A DNA stretch of 64,000 bases. Origin: Hyphomicrobium sp. GTDB taxonomy: Bacteria; Pseudomonadota; Alphaproteobacteria; Rhizobiales; Hyphomicrobiaceae. Below are positions 19,131 through 28,745 of this stretch, one piece after another. Under the pieces are notes generated by a model. The model saw nothing but the letters and a program-made list of their open reading frames with translations, did not search any database and had not been told where the DNA came from. Within the stretch, counting starts at the first letter, position 1, and each line of letters begins with the position of its first letter. Position numbers and translations under genes: made by a program. The DNA is taken from the NCBI GenBank assembly GCA_002928515.1, contig PERI01000002.1, forward strand, positions 1-64,000, given 5' to 3'.

Positions 19131-20093
19131 TCATGTTTTTATTTTTGGATTCATTCGTGCGGCTAGTGACAGACCAAAAAGTCCAGCCGCTAATATCAAT
19201 GCCACACTAGCTGGAAACACAGCCGCGCTTCGTTCGATTTCGATGGGTCTGAGTGACGATGCTGAAAGTAACGGCTCAGCCAATTTTCTGTGTGATGCTA
19301 GATCGACAAACGACATACCAGTTCGTGAGGCTAAATCTTTGAGATAATCTCCACGCATCGATGTCAAATGTTCTTCGCCGACGACAACGTCACCGCCTTG
19401 CGGAGCATTCCTTGGATGCCAGCCGATAGAGTTTTCCATGCCTTTGCCTGGCAATCCGTGACGATTTACATGTGGTACGTCCCCAGCGGCGTAAGAGCCC
19501 GTCTCGCGCCCGTCGTCATCATATTTTGGGATTGGCATTTTTACAGCGCCACCAACACCGACGATTAAGCCTTTAACGTCTCCAGGCTTACCTTCGAAAT
19601 CAGGAATTCCGCTTGCAGGCAGCGGTGGCGCCTCTTGGCCATCGGTCAAGAATAGTATGTTGCTTTTGAAGGCTCCTGCCGAAGTGATGGCATCGTATAG
19701 ACCGCGTGCGACATAGCTATCGCCTTCCCATGCCATGCGCCAATCGAGTTCGTCGATTGCTCCATTCATAGCCTCGTAATCTGCGCAAACATCTGCCGGC
19801 GCGAACAATGCAAATGTTCGACGCTCAGTAAAAATTCCAAGTCCCATGCGCGAACCGCAAGGCAAATCTAGTACGAGCTGCCGCAAGGCTGTGCGGGTCG
19901 CCTCTAAACGAGATGCTCCATCTTCGGCTCCGTCGCGTGCGTTCATACTGCCTGTCACGTCGACAATTGCCATGACATCCAGCACCCGTTGTTCCCGCGT
20001 CCATGCAAAGTTGGTGAGTGCCAGCAATGTTGCAAATGTGGCCCCCATTAACATGAGCCCGCGCTTTTCTTTCAGGATGTCGAGATCGATCAT
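19131..20093 (-). CDS. mxaL: MxaL, von Willebrand A domain protein
   Basis: A 320-residue VWA protein anchored by helices near 13-30 and 295-315. The metal site is a DxTxS variant (DVTGSMN, D45) with the later acidic part in FLTDGQE. MxaA, C, K and L are needed to insert Ca into methanol dehydrogenase in studied methylotrophs. The ATG overlaps the mxaK stop by four bases. A large periplasmic loop between the helices faces the site of enzyme maturation. Confidence 0.92.
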   Translation of the reverse strand: MIDLDILKEKRGLMLMGATFATLLALTNFAWTREQRVLDVMAIVDVTGSMNARDGAEDGASRLEATRTALRQLVLDLPCGSRMGLGIFTERRTFALFAPADVCADYEAMNGAIDELDWRMAWEGDSYVARGLYDAITSAGAFKSNILFLTDGQEAPPLPASGIPDFEGKPGDVKGLIVGVGGAVKMPIPKYDDDGRETGSYAAGDVPHVNRHGLPGKGMENSIGWHPRNAPQGGDVVVGEEHLTSMRGDYLKDLASRTGMSFVDLASHRKLAEPLLSASSLRPIEIERSAAVFPASVALILAAGLFGLSLAARMNPKIKT

Positions 20094-20677
20094 GGCAAAC
20101 CTTTCGGTACGCCAGGCAGGTCAGTCCATACGCGTTTGGGTGCATCGGGTGGGACTTCTTCGGGCTCATTATCGCCTGATGGCAAATCGCGCACCATGCG
20201 CATAGCCACGTCGAGATTGTATTTTACGTCCCATACGTCTGGAGACTGACGCAGTGCTAATCGATATTCACTTTTAGCGACGTTTACGAGCGCAGTTGCG
20301 CCGTCGATATCCCCCTTCGAAATTAGGGCCGTTGCGCGTCGGACCCGGTCGTTGGCAAGATTATAGAGAGTTTGAGCGCGATGTTGATCAGCCATGCGCG
20401 GTGCTGCTGCATTCGCGATGCCTTGCGCTTCGTCAAACCGATCTCGTCGAAGCAATTCATTTATGCGTGCGAGGAGAAGCCTATCAGGGGCGCGTGCGAT
20501 ATTGACGTCTATGTCTTGTCCGCTGTTCAGCGCGCGCACCATGTTGTTTGCGTCCAGCGCCCGCCAATACGCTACTGCAAAATACATGACCGATGCTGCA
20601 CTTGTGGCCAGAGCAGACCACAGCAGAGCCGATCGCCACATGGGGAGGGCTTGTTTAGCTAATCTACGTAGCTCCAT
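20090..20677 (-). CDS. mxaK: MxaK, methanol dehydrogenase calcium insertion protein
   Basis: A 195-residue protein with one N-terminal membrane helix (about 15-35) followed by a helical, repeat-like periplasmic domain. I set the start at ATG 20677 because GGAGGG lies 5 bases upstream and the sequence then begins MELRRLAKQ like other MxaK proteins; a longer opening to 20797 lies inside mxaC. It overlaps mxaC by 14 bases and mxaL by four. It acts with MxaA, C and L in providing Ca to MxaF. Confidence 0.88.
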   Translation of the reverse strand: MELRRLAKQALPMWRSALLWSALATSAASVMYFAVAYWRALDANNMVRALNSGQDIDVNIARAPDRLLLARINELLRRDRFDEAQGIANAAAPRMADQHRAQTLYNLANDRVRRATALISKGDIDGATALVNVAKSEYRLALRQSPDVWDVKYNLDVAMRMVRDLPSGDNEPEEVPPDAPKRVWTDLPGVPKGLP

Positions 20678-21668
20678 ATCGCCCTCCGTTAGGGCCGATA
20701 CCACGTTCAAACAACTTGGCCAGCAACAGAATAAACAAACCAGCAGCAGCGATTGCATAAGCCCAACGGGATAGATCTCGGCGTGGGACTTTTTCATTGT
20801 AAGCTATCGGCATTCGTTCGAGTTTGCTGATCTCTTCAATAGCAGCAGCGACCGCTTCAGGATTTTCTGCTTCAAATGCTTTGTATGGAATTCTTAGCGA
20901 CTGAAAAAATTTGTTCAGATGTCGCTCGGGTAAAACTTGTGGCGTGTCCTCTTCTCCGGACGCAGGTACATCGAAAATGCCTTTCGTGCCTGCCGTTCTT
21001 AGAAAAAGCCAATACAGGCTAGTTCGTTGACGAGCGAATTCCGTACGCAGGCTATCTTGCAGTCGTCGCCCAATGACGGCCGCACCATCAGATACCAGTA
21101 CAACCGCACGCGAGGCATGGGATGGATCTTGCGCCTGCATTTTCATGGCTAGAGCTAATCCACGACCAACATCTGTAAATGCCAAGCCGGGACGGTCCAT
21201 AGCGTCAATGGCTGCAAATAATATGGACTTGTGATCGGTAAGGGGCAGTACGACCATCGGTGATGTCGAAAATGCAGCGACCCCAAAACGATCGTGCTCA
21301 CGTTTGGCAACAAAATCTTTGAGGAGACGCCTTGCAGCTGCAGACTTCGATTCTTCTCCGCCACTCGTTTGCTGGCCTGCAAAGTTGTTGTCCATGCTCG
21401 ACGATCGATCAATCAAAAGAACGATGTGTGCGCCTTCACCAATGCGCTCGATCGATTGTTCACTCCAGGCTATGCCTGCGTTGCCAAGGATCAAGCCCGC
21501 AATAGCCGTGATACCTGCCATTCGAAGCGCCCAATCAATGGTACCTGACAGTGGGTCAGTCTCGAATTCAGATAGCGAAGGATAGGCTTGTTCTTGCTGC
21601 GCTCCGAATACGAGTGGGAGCAAAGCAAGGGGGAGCGCAAACAGCCAAAGTGGCGACGTAAAAATCAC
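20664..21668 (-). CDS. mxaC: MxaC, von Willebrand A domain protein
   Basis: A 334-residue VWA protein with an N-terminal aerotolerance-type hydrophobic segment (WLFALPLALLPLV), a second helix around 50-68, the full MIDAS motif LLIDRSSSMD and a C-terminal helix near 305-322. It belongs to the Ca-insertion group of the mxa cluster. Both ends overlap neighbours (mxaA by four bases, mxaK by 14), showing tight translational coupling. Confidence 0.92.
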   Translation of the reverse strand: MIFTSPLWLFALPLALLPLVFGAQQEQAYPSLSEFETDPLSGTIDWALRMAGITAIAGLILGNAGIAWSEQSIERIGEGAHIVLLIDRSSSMDNNFAGQQTSGGEESKSAAARRLLKDFVAKREHDRFGVAAFSTSPMVVLPLTDHKSILFAAIDAMDRPGLAFTDVGRGLALAMKMQAQDPSHASRAVVLVSDGAAVIGRRLQDSLRTEFARQRTSLYWLFLRTAGTKGIFDVPASGEEDTPQVLPERHLNKFFQSLRIPYKAFEAENPEAVAAAIEEISKLERMPIAYNEKVPRRDLSRWAYAIAAAGLFILLLAKLFERGIGPNGGRYGAT

Positions 21669-22627
21669 GCAGCGCCCCTTTCCCTTTGTGCCAAATCCCG
21701 CGCAAGTCGATCGAGCTCGTCGCGTGACATGCGCGAATGCGCAGACTTTGCATCGTCAGCAAAAAAGGCCAGACTTGATGCTTCAAAGAAATCTTTTACG
21801 CGTGTTTCAAGTGGTTGAAACTCGGGGCGCGCATTGAGAAAGGCCGACACATCCCGCGAAAACAGGCGACGTCCATAGGCTTCATCAAAAGCACGATGCA
21901 ATGCTCGCAGATTGTGAGCGTATACTGCTTCCACATGGTCTTGACCGCTGCTCAACATGGCACGTAGAGCATGTGTGAAAGGGCGTCTTCCACGGTACCG
22001 GAATGGCCAAAAGGCGTATTGGTAAGCAAGAGCAACGATTGATAATGCGAGCACAATGCTACTGATCAACAGTGCAGTTCTCAGATCACCTGTACCAATT
22101 GGACGAGATTGAGCGTCGGCGCGCAACGGGGATGCGTCGGGGTCAGATGATTTTTCGATAATAATTTCACGAAGCGGAGAGACGATCACCTCAAGTTCAG
22201 GAACCACTCGTGTCACAGACGTCGGTGGTGACACATCCTGACGATCAGTGTCGACTAGCTCAGTTTTAGGATCATTAGACCGACTGAAGTAAAGTTTTGT
22301 TTTTGGTATTGCGACGCGTTTTGGTTCGAGTGCCGAATAAAACATCTGATACTTGAGTATTATGCGATGGGCTTGGCCTTCAGCACTGGGTAATTTCTCG
22401 GTCTCAACACTGACCAAATCCAGCCAATAGAGTTGTGGGCCAGGACGCGGTAGCGCTGCGACGCGGAGTTGCTCTGGTCCACGCGTCACAACATCAATCT
22501 GACGCACCAGGACATCTCCAAGGAAATATCCGTACGGGCGTGGATCGGACACTGATATCGAGATATCGTCGGCTCTTGCAGTGGAAGCCAAAAAGAACAG
22601 TAAGATGGATATGAGACATTGCCTCAT
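21665..22627 (-). CDS. mxaA: MxaA, methanol dehydrogenase calcium insertion protein
   Basis: A 320-residue protein with a signal peptide (MRQCLISILLFFLASTARA), a periplasmic beta-rich domain, one membrane helix around 185-205 and a C-terminal cytoplasmic domain. I chose ATG 22627, which overlaps the mxaS stop by four bases; the reading frame extends 14 codons further back but these lie inside mxaS. In other methylotrophs mutants make inactive methanol dehydrogenase lacking Ca that can be rescued by high Ca. Confidence 0.9.
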   Translation of the reverse strand: MRQCLISILLFFLASTARADDISISVSDPRPYGYFLGDVLVRQIDVVTRGPEQLRVAALPRPGPQLYWLDLVSVETEKLPSAEGQAHRIILKYQMFYSALEPKRVAIPKTKLYFSRSNDPKTELVDTDRQDVSPPTSVTRVVPELEVIVSPLREIIIEKSSDPDASPLRADAQSRPIGTGDLRTALLISSIVLALSIVALAYQYAFWPFRYRGRRPFTHALRAMLSSGQDHVEAVYAHNLRALHRAFDEAYGRRLFSRDVSAFLNARPEFQPLETRVKDFFEASSLAFFADDAKSAHSRMSRDELDRLARDLAQRERGAA

Positions 22628-23487
22628 GCGGCATACCCGTACATCAGGTAAGAACTCAGTCGATCCCAATCGATCCGGTCCTTAATTTGGAATGCGTCAC
22701 GCCCTGCCTCAGCACATCGCGCATGCAGAGAAGCACGGCGCGCATTTCGCCGTCGTCTCCATTCTTCTTTTAATTTCGGACGCATCGCTACAAGTCGGCG
22801 CGTAGATGTCTCGATATCGTAGAGGCGGAGCAAGCCCCAATCTGGCAGTTTGTCGATCTGTCGACTGTCGTCGATTTCGATGGGTATGACATCGTGGGCT
22901 GCGAGATCTGCGAAGGAGTACTTGAGTTCATCGTCAGACCAAAGAAAATCAGAAATGAGAAACACGAGCTTGCGTGGCCCAACCAGCATAGCTGCCGCTT
23001 CGGAGATGCCTGTTACTCCGGCATTCGTTGGGTTTAAGGACCTGAGCTTGGCCACCGCGTCGCGATGGGCACTTCGTGATCGCGTGCGCGATAGAAAGGT
23101 TTCTGGTCTAAGAGTGAGATCAAATGCGATGAGCCCGAAGTCATCTCCTGCGCGCGATGCGCAGATCGAGATTGCTTCGCTTAAATCAGCGGCAATTTCG
23201 ATTTTATTGGTCTCGCCGCGAAATGCCATTGAGGCAGACACGTCAACCAAAACATATACGGAGATCGCTGTGCTTTGTTCTAATCGCTTGACTTTCAGCG
23301 TTTCAAAAGGATCTGCGAGTGAAGCACGAAGTGCTAACCTGCGCGGATCTGGCTGATTTATCAGAGGTGCTAGATCTTTAAATACACCACCCCCGCCAGT
23401 CATTCGACTCCGATGCGTTCCATTGCGGACGCTACTGGATCTCCAAGGCAGCCTGTAGGCTATATCGCGAAGGGCATCGCTGGTCAT
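22624..23487 (-). CDS. mxaS: MxaS, DUF58 protein
   Basis: A 287-residue DUF58/VWA-like protein with the MIDAS-type motif VLVDVSASMAFRG and a second block LVFLISDFLWSDDE. Unlike MxaC and MxaL it has no obvious membrane helix, so it is expected in the cytoplasm. DUF58 proteins regularly pair with MoxR AAA ATPases, here MxaR directly upstream with a four-base overlap; the pair is thought to act as a chaperone in building the dehydrogenase system. Confidence 0.9.
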   Translation of the reverse strand: MTSDALRDIAYRLPWRSSSVRNGTHRSRMTGGGGVFKDLAPLINQPDPRRLALRASLADPFETLKVKRLEQSTAISVYVLVDVSASMAFRGETNKIEIAADLSEAISICASRAGDDFGLIAFDLTLRPETFLSRTRSRSAHRDAVAKLRSLNPTNAGVTGISEAAAMLVGPRKLVFLISDFLWSDDELKYSFADLAAHDVIPIEIDDSRQIDKLPDWGLLRLYDIETSTRRLVAMRPKLKEEWRRRRNARRASLHARCAEAGRDAFQIKDRIDWDRLSSYLMYGYAA

Positions 23488-24542
23488 GGTGCCGGTACCT
23501 TATCGAATACGGCCTTGATAAGATCACGTACGATTGCATCGCGACGCAATTCATAAACGGGTTCCAAGAAAATGCGGTGCGCCATGGTTTCATAGAATAC
23601 GTCGCGAATATCTTCAGGGATGACATTGCCGCGACCTTCGAGCCAAGCGGCGACACGAGCAGCGCGAATGAGGTAACTGATGCCGCGCGGACTTGCTCCT
23701 CCGGCAATGAGACGCTGTGTATCGACGCCGGTCAGCGAGATGCCGCTTACATGTGGTTCGCGAATAGCAGACCAGATATCCAGGACGTAGCGCTCTAGCG
23801 CTGGACTGAGCAGAGTTGTCGCCTGGATCGAACGTGCGATGTCATTCAATTTGGTATGGTCGAGAACTGCTGGCGCGACGCTGCCGATGAGCTTATCGAC
23901 GTCATGAAATTTGGGATCGAAGGCAAGGCTGCGTCGGCTGTCGTCATCAACCGGAGCAGATATTGCAACCTCCATAAGGAATCGATCGCGCGCAGCCGCT
24001 GGTAATTCAAACGTTTCCTCTCGCTCTATGCGATTGCGATCGGCAAAAACGAGCAGGTGAGGAAATTCGTGATCTTTGTTGAAAGCAGTGATGCTTCTTT
24101 CTGCCATCAACCGCAAAAGTAGTGAATGCACCTGCGGGCGCGCTCGATTGATCTCGTTAAAGAAGAAAACTGAAAGATCAGAACCGTAGCGTAGGACTGG
24201 GCCAGGCTCGACACGAGGCTTACCATCCTCATTCAAGAAGGTGTGGTAGATCATGTCCGAGGGCATCAAGTCGATCGTGCCTTCGATCCGCTCATAGGCA
24301 CCGCCAAGACCACGCGCGGTCGCTCGCAACAGTGTCGTCTTGCCGACACCAACATCGCCTTCAAGAAGTACATGGCCACGCGCAAAGATTGAGATTGTCA
24401 GCAAGTGAATTGCGCGGGTTTGGCCGACAACGGCTTTGGAAACTTCACTCTCAAAAGTGGACGCTTGGCGGCGTGCTTCAGCAAGAGTATGCGCTGAGAA
24501 CTCTGTATCGGCAGTGATCGATGCCGTCGTCATTCGGGTCAT
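23484..24542 (-). CDS. mxaR: MxaR, MoxR-family AAA ATPase
   Basis: A 352-residue AAA+ ATPase. Walker A is GDVGVGKTTLL and Walker B is FFFNEINRARPQ, where Asn stands in the place of the usual Asp-Glu first acid; this fits the MxaR branch. Sensor and arginine-finger regions follow (PAAARDRFLMEV). The founding MoxR members come from methanol oxidation clusters. The start is ATG 24542 with GGAGGT 5 bases upstream, in place of the 11-codon longer frame. It is the first gene after a hairpin terminator behind mxaI. Confidence 0.93.
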   Translation of the reverse strand: MTRMTTASITADTEFSAHTLAEARRQASTFESEVSKAVVGQTRAIHLLTISIFARGHVLLEGDVGVGKTTLLRATARGLGGAYERIEGTIDLMPSDMIYHTFLNEDGKPRVEPGPVLRYGSDLSVFFFNEINRARPQVHSLLLRLMAERSITAFNKDHEFPHLLVFADRNRIEREETFELPAAARDRFLMEVAISAPVDDDSRRSLAFDPKFHDVDKLIGSVAPAVLDHTKLNDIARSIQATTLLSPALERYVLDIWSAIREPHVSGISLTGVDTQRLIAGGASPRGISYLIRAARVAAWLEGRGNVIPEDIRDVFYETMAHRIFLEPVYELRRDAIVRDLIKAVFDKVPAP

Positions 24543-24617
24543 GACGGACCTCCAACTATGCGGATAGGACCGCACAGCGCGATAAGTGCGCGCTCGGCCG
24601 GTGCCGTTAAATAAAGA

Positions 24618-24640
24618 GGGGTGCGGCGCAACCGCACCCC
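24618..24640 (-). terminator. intrinsic terminator/attenuator between mxaI and mxaR
   Basis: A perfect 9-bp GC-rich stem (GGGGTGCGG / CCGCACCCC) with a 5-base loop. On the minus strand it is followed by CTCTTTATTT, a T-rich tract, giving a plausible intrinsic terminator about 70 bases after the mxaI stop. mxaR starts 76 bases further on, so it could cut expression of the maturation genes relative to the abundant structural genes mxaFJGI. Confidence 0.75.
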
Positions 24641-24711
24641 AAGGACCTCGGAGAGGAGTAGTTTGACTTGCAAGCGCAGCAAGTTCCGAGGAAACAGTTT
24701 AAATTGACGGA

Positions 24712-25002
24712 TCAGATCTTGCTGACGTCGTAAACCCACTTGCCAGTCTTCTTGAAATGCTCAGCGCGCTTTTTGTTGCGAGCTTCAGCAGCCGCCATTG
24801 AGTCGCCCTGCTTGGCCAATTCTTTTGGATCGTGCTTTGGGTCATATTTCGAACCAGCAACCTTATCAGGGTAGCCGGGCTTTGCTTCCCAGCAGTTGCC
24901 AGCAGCTTTGCACTTGGTGCCGTCGTAGGCGATTGCCGCTGGCGCAGAAATTGCGACAACGCTGAGAGCTGCAACTATTGCCGGAATTGAAATCTTAGTC
25001 AT
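24712..25002 (-). CDS. mxaI: methanol dehydrogenase small (beta) subunit
   Basis: A 96-residue precursor of the beta subunit of the alpha2beta2 Ca-dependent methanol dehydrogenase. A signal peptide ends at AIA, leaving a mature protein starting YDGTKCKAAGNCWE, with the conserved disulfide pair in KCKAAGNC and a Lys-rich C-terminal helix that wraps the large subunit. I prefer the second ATG (25002) because GGAGG then has an 8-base spacer; it is only two bases from the first ATG. Its presence, together with MxaF type residues, marks a true Ca-type MDH rather than XoxF. Confidence 0.96.
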   Translation of the reverse strand: MTKISIPAIVAALSVVAISAPAAIAYDGTKCKAAGNCWEAKPGYPDKVAGSKYDPKHDPKELAKQGDSMAAAEARNKKRAEHFKKTGKWVYDVSKI

Positions 25003-25105
25003 TGGCATTTCCTCCAGTTTTTCTTCGTGAAAGTGAGGACGTTTTCGCCCCTTCGTTTCCGCTCAAGCCGCCGCGCGCTCTGCATATTGCTTGCGCGCAC
25101 GTCGC

Positions 25106-25690
25106 CTAGTCGCCGGAAATTTTGCATTCTGCCTTTGCTGCCTCAGCCTTTCCTGCGCCTTCCCAAGCTTTCGAGTCGAACGGCTTGAAGGCTGCTTTTT
25201 GCGGCTCAGACAGCCAAGATGCGTCTTTGACATCGCCGGTATTCAAGTTGCGAATCCAAGCCATCATCTTCAAAACTTCATCAAGTTCGAGATGTCCGCC
25301 GTGGGGTCCCATCATGCCCTGTGCGCCACCAAAGATTGTCTCGAACAAACCTTTGTCAGTTAGATTTTTTGGGTAGGTCCAGTAGCCATCGTTTAAACCA
25401 GGACCAAGTTTTCCCTCGCCGACGTGACCATGACATCCAGAACACGCGACAAGGTAAGCCTCTTCGCCTTTAGGAAGGCAGCCGATGACGCCATTGTAAG
25501 GGTTGACAGCTGTTTCTAGGAACTTCTTGACTGCTGGTGTATCGCGCCCCTTTTCGGGAGCCTCCTCCATAATTTTCAACGTTTCACCAGTGATGGTGTG
25601 TTGAAAATTTTGCTGTGCATTTGCGGCAAGGGCCGACATTGAAACAGCCAGAATTGCAACGACGCCTCTATTCAATTTCAAGATCTTCAC
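25106..25690 (-). CDS. mxaG: cytochrome cL, electron acceptor of methanol dehydrogenase
   Basis: A 194-residue exported c-type cytochrome that takes electrons from PQQ in MxaFI. A signal peptide ends at ANAQ; the haem motif CSGCH has C83, C86 and H87; the likely axial Met lies in AQGMMGPHGG. Size and the long acidic C-terminal part match cytochrome cL. The start is GTG with GGA 7 bases before. It is 42 bases after mxaJ and about 100 before mxaI. Confidence 0.95.
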   Translation of the reverse strand: MKILKLNRGVVAILAVSMSALAANAQQNFQHTITGETLKIMEEAPEKGRDTPAVKKFLETAVNPYNGVIGCLPKGEEAYLVACSGCHGHVGEGKLGPGLNDGYWTYPKNLTDKGLFETIFGGAQGMMGPHGGHLELDEVLKMMAWIRNLNTGDVKDASWLSEPQKAAFKPFDSKAWEGAGKAEAAKAECKISGD

Positions 25691-25732
25691 TGCTCATTCC
25701 AATCTTCAGAATTCACGAATTTCTGTGTGACG

Positions 25733-26647
25733 TTAGGTGCGCGGAGGTGCAGGAACGAGCGGTATTCCTTCCTCTTTCAGCACCGCTTCAATTTTTGGCC
25801 TCGCAATGTCGAGCGCTTTATCAATTTCAGCGAACAGTTCAGTGTCGCCTTTGCGAACTGCGATTGATTGCTCAAAGTGGTGGGGTACGGGCTCACCATC
25901 TACGCGCCGATTTCCTTCAGGAATGACGGTCATGCGCAATTTGTCATTGGCTTTGACAAAACGAGCGATCTCTGGCGCAAATCCAACAGCAAGATCGGCA
26001 GTCCCGTCGGCTACTTCGCCAATCATTCGCTGTGGTGGCACGCGCGTATATTTGTTGCGCTTGCTCTGGAAATTCGAAAGTGAGCGCGAGTAAGTGATGT
26101 GACTGGTCCAAAGATCAAGTTGGTTCAGCATCACATCTGCCGGAGTACCTTCTACGAAGCCAATGTTCTTAGCCTTGGCCAAGTCTGGACTTTTCCAGTC
26201 CGTGATTTTGAGGGGAGAGTCTTTGCGCTGCACGAATACATATGGCGCGACATAATAAGATTTTGTCGTGGCGACTCGGGCATCACCGGTGTCAACGCCC
26301 ATGACGACGTCACAAACTTTCATTTCCAGTTGATCGCGAATAGCGTAGATCGCTGGCTTATTCGACCAGAAGAAATAGGCTTTTCGGCCCATGGCTTCGG
26401 CAACAATTTCCGCGATTTTATTTTCAAATCCCGATTTGTCACGGGCAGAATAGGGTGCTTCATCAGCTGCGGCACAGATGCGAAGTAGCTTCGCTTCGGA
26501 TGCAGCTTGCGCGCCTTCGTCGTCAGCGGCAGCCGGCATTGCAACAACCAAAGCGAAGACTGCAGATAAAGCTGCAATTTTACGCGATGCATGTTTCAGC
26601 GCGCAATTTGCACTTATCGCACTCATCATACCGTTCATGCCGTTCAT
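25733..26647 (-). CDS. mxaJ: MxaJ, periplasmic solute-binding-like methanol oxidation protein
   Basis: A 304-residue exported protein of the solute-binding protein family 3 fold (LRICAAADEAPYSARDKSGFENKI, then KNIGFVEGTPADVML). MxaJ is required for active methanol dehydrogenase and binds MxaF in some species; no transport partner is present. The N-terminus is oddly repetitive (MNGMNGMM, from a repeated ATGAACGGC/T), giving several in-frame ATG codons; any of them could start. It lies between mxaF and mxaG, about 205 bases after mxaF. Confidence 0.92.
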   Translation of the reverse strand: MNGMNGMMSAISANCALKHASRKIAALSAVFALVVAMPAAADDEGAQAASEAKLLRICAAADEAPYSARDKSGFENKIAEIVAEAMGRKAYFFWSNKPAIYAIRDQLEMKVCDVVMGVDTGDARVATTKSYYVAPYVFVQRKDSPLKITDWKSPDLAKAKNIGFVEGTPADVMLNQLDLWTSHITYSRSLSNFQSKRNKYTRVPPQRMIGEVADGTADLAVGFAPEIARFVKANDKLRMTVIPEGNRRVDGEPVPHHFEQSIAVRKGDTELFAEIDKALDIARPKIEAVLKEEGIPLVPAPPRT

Positions 26648-26804
26648 GTTGAACTCACTTCATATTGAATGTTGGCTTCAGATTGCGGTCGCATGCTCAT
26701 GCGAACGACGTGCCGCGCGAAGCGGTTACCGTGTGGTGAAGGGGTTCGGCTCCCGCATCGCGGCCCTACGACCTTGCGGCCGCTGAGGTCTCGGCTCGTG
26801 GGCA

Positions 26805-26836
26805 TCACGGCGCCGACTTTATAGTCGGCGCCGTGA
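26805..26836. other. 14-bp perfect hairpin between mxaF and mxaJ
   Basis: Arms TCACGGCGCCGACT and AGTCGGCGCCGTGA with loop TTAT, 16 bases after the mxaF stop. There is no T-run behind it on the minus strand, so it looks less like a terminator than an RNA-stabilising or processing stem-loop that would protect the mxaF end of the message and favour high MxaF levels over the genes behind it. Confidence 0.7.
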
Positions 26837-26852
26837 CATTTACCCCGCGAGA

Positions 26853-28745
26853 TCAGCCCTTCTGACCGTACTCGCCTACGTTCACGTCATCGTATGGGTT
26901 CTTGCCATCAAGTGAGAACACTTGAAGTCCGCCACCCATCTGCGTGTAGTTCTGGAGGTTCTTGAAGGCACCAACTGCGCCGAGGCCAGCGGTAGGATCC
27001 TGCAAGTCGAACACCAGTCCAACGCCCGGCCAACCACCAACTCCGTACATAATGGCGACATATTGAGTGCCATTGTGTTCATACGTCATCGGGTGACCGA
27101 TCACGCCGGAAGGCAGCTTGTGCTTCCAAAGGAGTTCGCCAGTGTCGGAGTTACGAGCTTTGATGAAGCCATCAAGCGTTCCGTAGAACACCAGATTGCC
27201 TGCGGTTGCGAGCGTACCGCCCCAAACCGAGAAGCGCTCCATCTTCTCCCACTTATATTCGCCGGAGATTGCGTTGTAGGCCTTGATTTGACCGAGACCC
27301 AGATAGTTCTGGCGGTCGCCTTTCGGGCCAGGATACATCCACAACGTTGCGCCAACGAAGAATTGGCCAGCGCGGTATGGAAGCATGAATGGCTCCCAGT
27401 CCATGCAGATGTGGTTGATGCCCATAAAGAACAGTTCTTTCGTGGGATCATACGAGTCATGGCCCTGGTTGTGATAACCCATAGCTGACGGGCACACTTC
27501 CTTAGCCTTGTGGTCCATACGCGTACCGAATTCTGGATCGCGAACTGGCAGACCCGACTTGAGGTCAACCTGCTTCACCCAGTTGACGGTGTCGTCCAGC
27601 TTGTTAGCCGAGACCAGATCGCCATTCTCGCGATCAAGTGTGTAAACGATGCCGTTACGATCGGGATGCGTCAGAAGCTTGCGCTTCTTGCCAGCTTTGT
27701 CGGTCTGCTCAGAGAGCATCATGACGTTGACGCCAGCGTAGTCCCACTCGTCGTGAGGTGTTTTCTGATAACCGAACTTTGCCTTGCCGGTGTCAGCATC
27801 GCGACCCCAGATCGTCATTGTCCATTTGTTATCGCCTGGACGCATGGTCTCGTTCCAAGGCGCCGGGTTACCGGAACCGTAATGGAAGAGGTTTGTGTCC
27901 GGATCATATGCATACCAACCCCAGTTCGTGCCGCCGCCGATCTTCCAGGCGTCGCCTTCCCAAGTGCCGGTGCCGAGACCCTTTTGGCCGTAGTGTGGGT
28001 TTGCTGAGTTGAAGTCGTCAGCAAGTCCAACTTCTGCGTCCGGTCCAGTTGCATAAACGCGCCATACCTGCTCACCCGTCTTTACGTTATAAGCAGTGGT
28101 GTGGCCACGCACGCCGAGCTCAGCGCCCGACGAACCAACGAGTGCGAGATCCTTGATCACGTAAGGAGCTTGCGTCAGCGTCTGACCGACCTTGATGTCG
28201 CCGTTCTCAACCTTCCAGAACTCTTCGCCTGTGTCAGCGTTGAGCGCGACCAGATGGCCATCGAGCTGCGTTTTGATGATCAAAGATGGTGTTTTGCCGT
28301 CGCCTGGCCAGTAAGCCAAACCGCGGTTGACGAGATCGCAGCACGCAACGGAGCGCGCAGCAGGATCCTGCTTTGGCTTATGCTGCCAAAGAATGTGGCC
28401 AGGGTCGTTCAGGTCGAGAGCGAACGTGTTGTTCGGGAACGACGTGTGGACGTACATCACGTTGCCGATAACAAGTGGCGTACCTTCGTGTCCATGCAAA
28501 AGACCCGTAGAGAATGACCAAGCTGTCTTCAGCTTCTTGACGTTCTCAACATTGATTTGCGTTGCAGTGCTGTAGTTCTGTGAGCTGTAGTTGCCGCCCG
28601 GCATTACCCAGTTTTGTGTGCTCTTCGAAAGCTCGACGAGCTTAGGGTTTGCCGTGGCTGTCGACGCCATCCCGAATTGCACAGCCATAGCCAATGCAAT
28701 GCACGATGTAGACGCCATTAATGGCGTCAAATTGCGATCCTTCAT
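26853..28745 (-). CDS. mxaF: PQQ methanol dehydrogenase large (alpha) subunit, Ca type
   Basis: A 630-residue eight-bladed quinoprotein that oxidises methanol to formaldehyde in the periplasm. The vicinal disulfide C135-C136 is in SVACCD. The catalytic region [10 protein letters not shown] has Asp335 and an Ala two places on (DYA); lanthanide-type XoxF enzymes have an Asp there (DYD), so this is the Ca enzyme. Tryptophan-docking repeats are clear. I chose ATG 28745 with GAGG 9 bases upstream; the frame opens three codons earlier at a TTG. It is first in the mxa operon, divergent from the regulatory genes at 29109. Confidence 0.97.
   Translation of the reverse strand: MKDRNLTPLMASTSCIALAMAVQFGMASTATANPKLVELSKSTQNWVMPGGNYSSQNYSTATQINVENVKKLKTAWSFSTGLLHGHEGTPLVIGNVMYVHTSFPNNTFALDLNDPGHILWQHKPKQDPAARSVACCDLVNRGLAYWPGDGKTPSLIIKTQLDGHLVALNADTGEEFWKVENGDIKVGQTLTQAPYVIKDLALVGSSGAELGVRGHTTAYNVKTGEQVWRVYATGPDAEVGLADDFNSANPHYGQKGLGTGTWEGDAWKIGGGTNWGWYAYDPDTNLFHYGSGNPAPWNETMRPGDNKWTMTIWGRDADTGKAKFGYQKTPHDEWDYAGVNVMMLSEQTDKAGKKRKLLTHPDRNGIVYTLDRENGDLVSANKLDDTVNWVKQVDLKSGLPVRDPEFGTRMDHKAKEVCPSAMGYHNQGHDSYDPTKELFFMGINHICMDWEPFMLPYRAGQFFVGATLWMYPGPKGDRQNYLGLGQIKAYNAISGEYKWEKMERFSVWGGTLATAGNLVFYGTLDGFIKARNSDTGELLWKHKLPSGVIGHPMTYEHNGTQYVAIMYGVGGWPGVGLVFDLQDPTAGLGAVGAFKNLQNYTQMGGGLQVFSLDGKNPYDDVNVGEYGQKG

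Noticed and set aside
26922-27488. 188-codon frame antisense to mxaF
   Set aside because: Shadow of mxaF; no signal, no family, no ribosome site.
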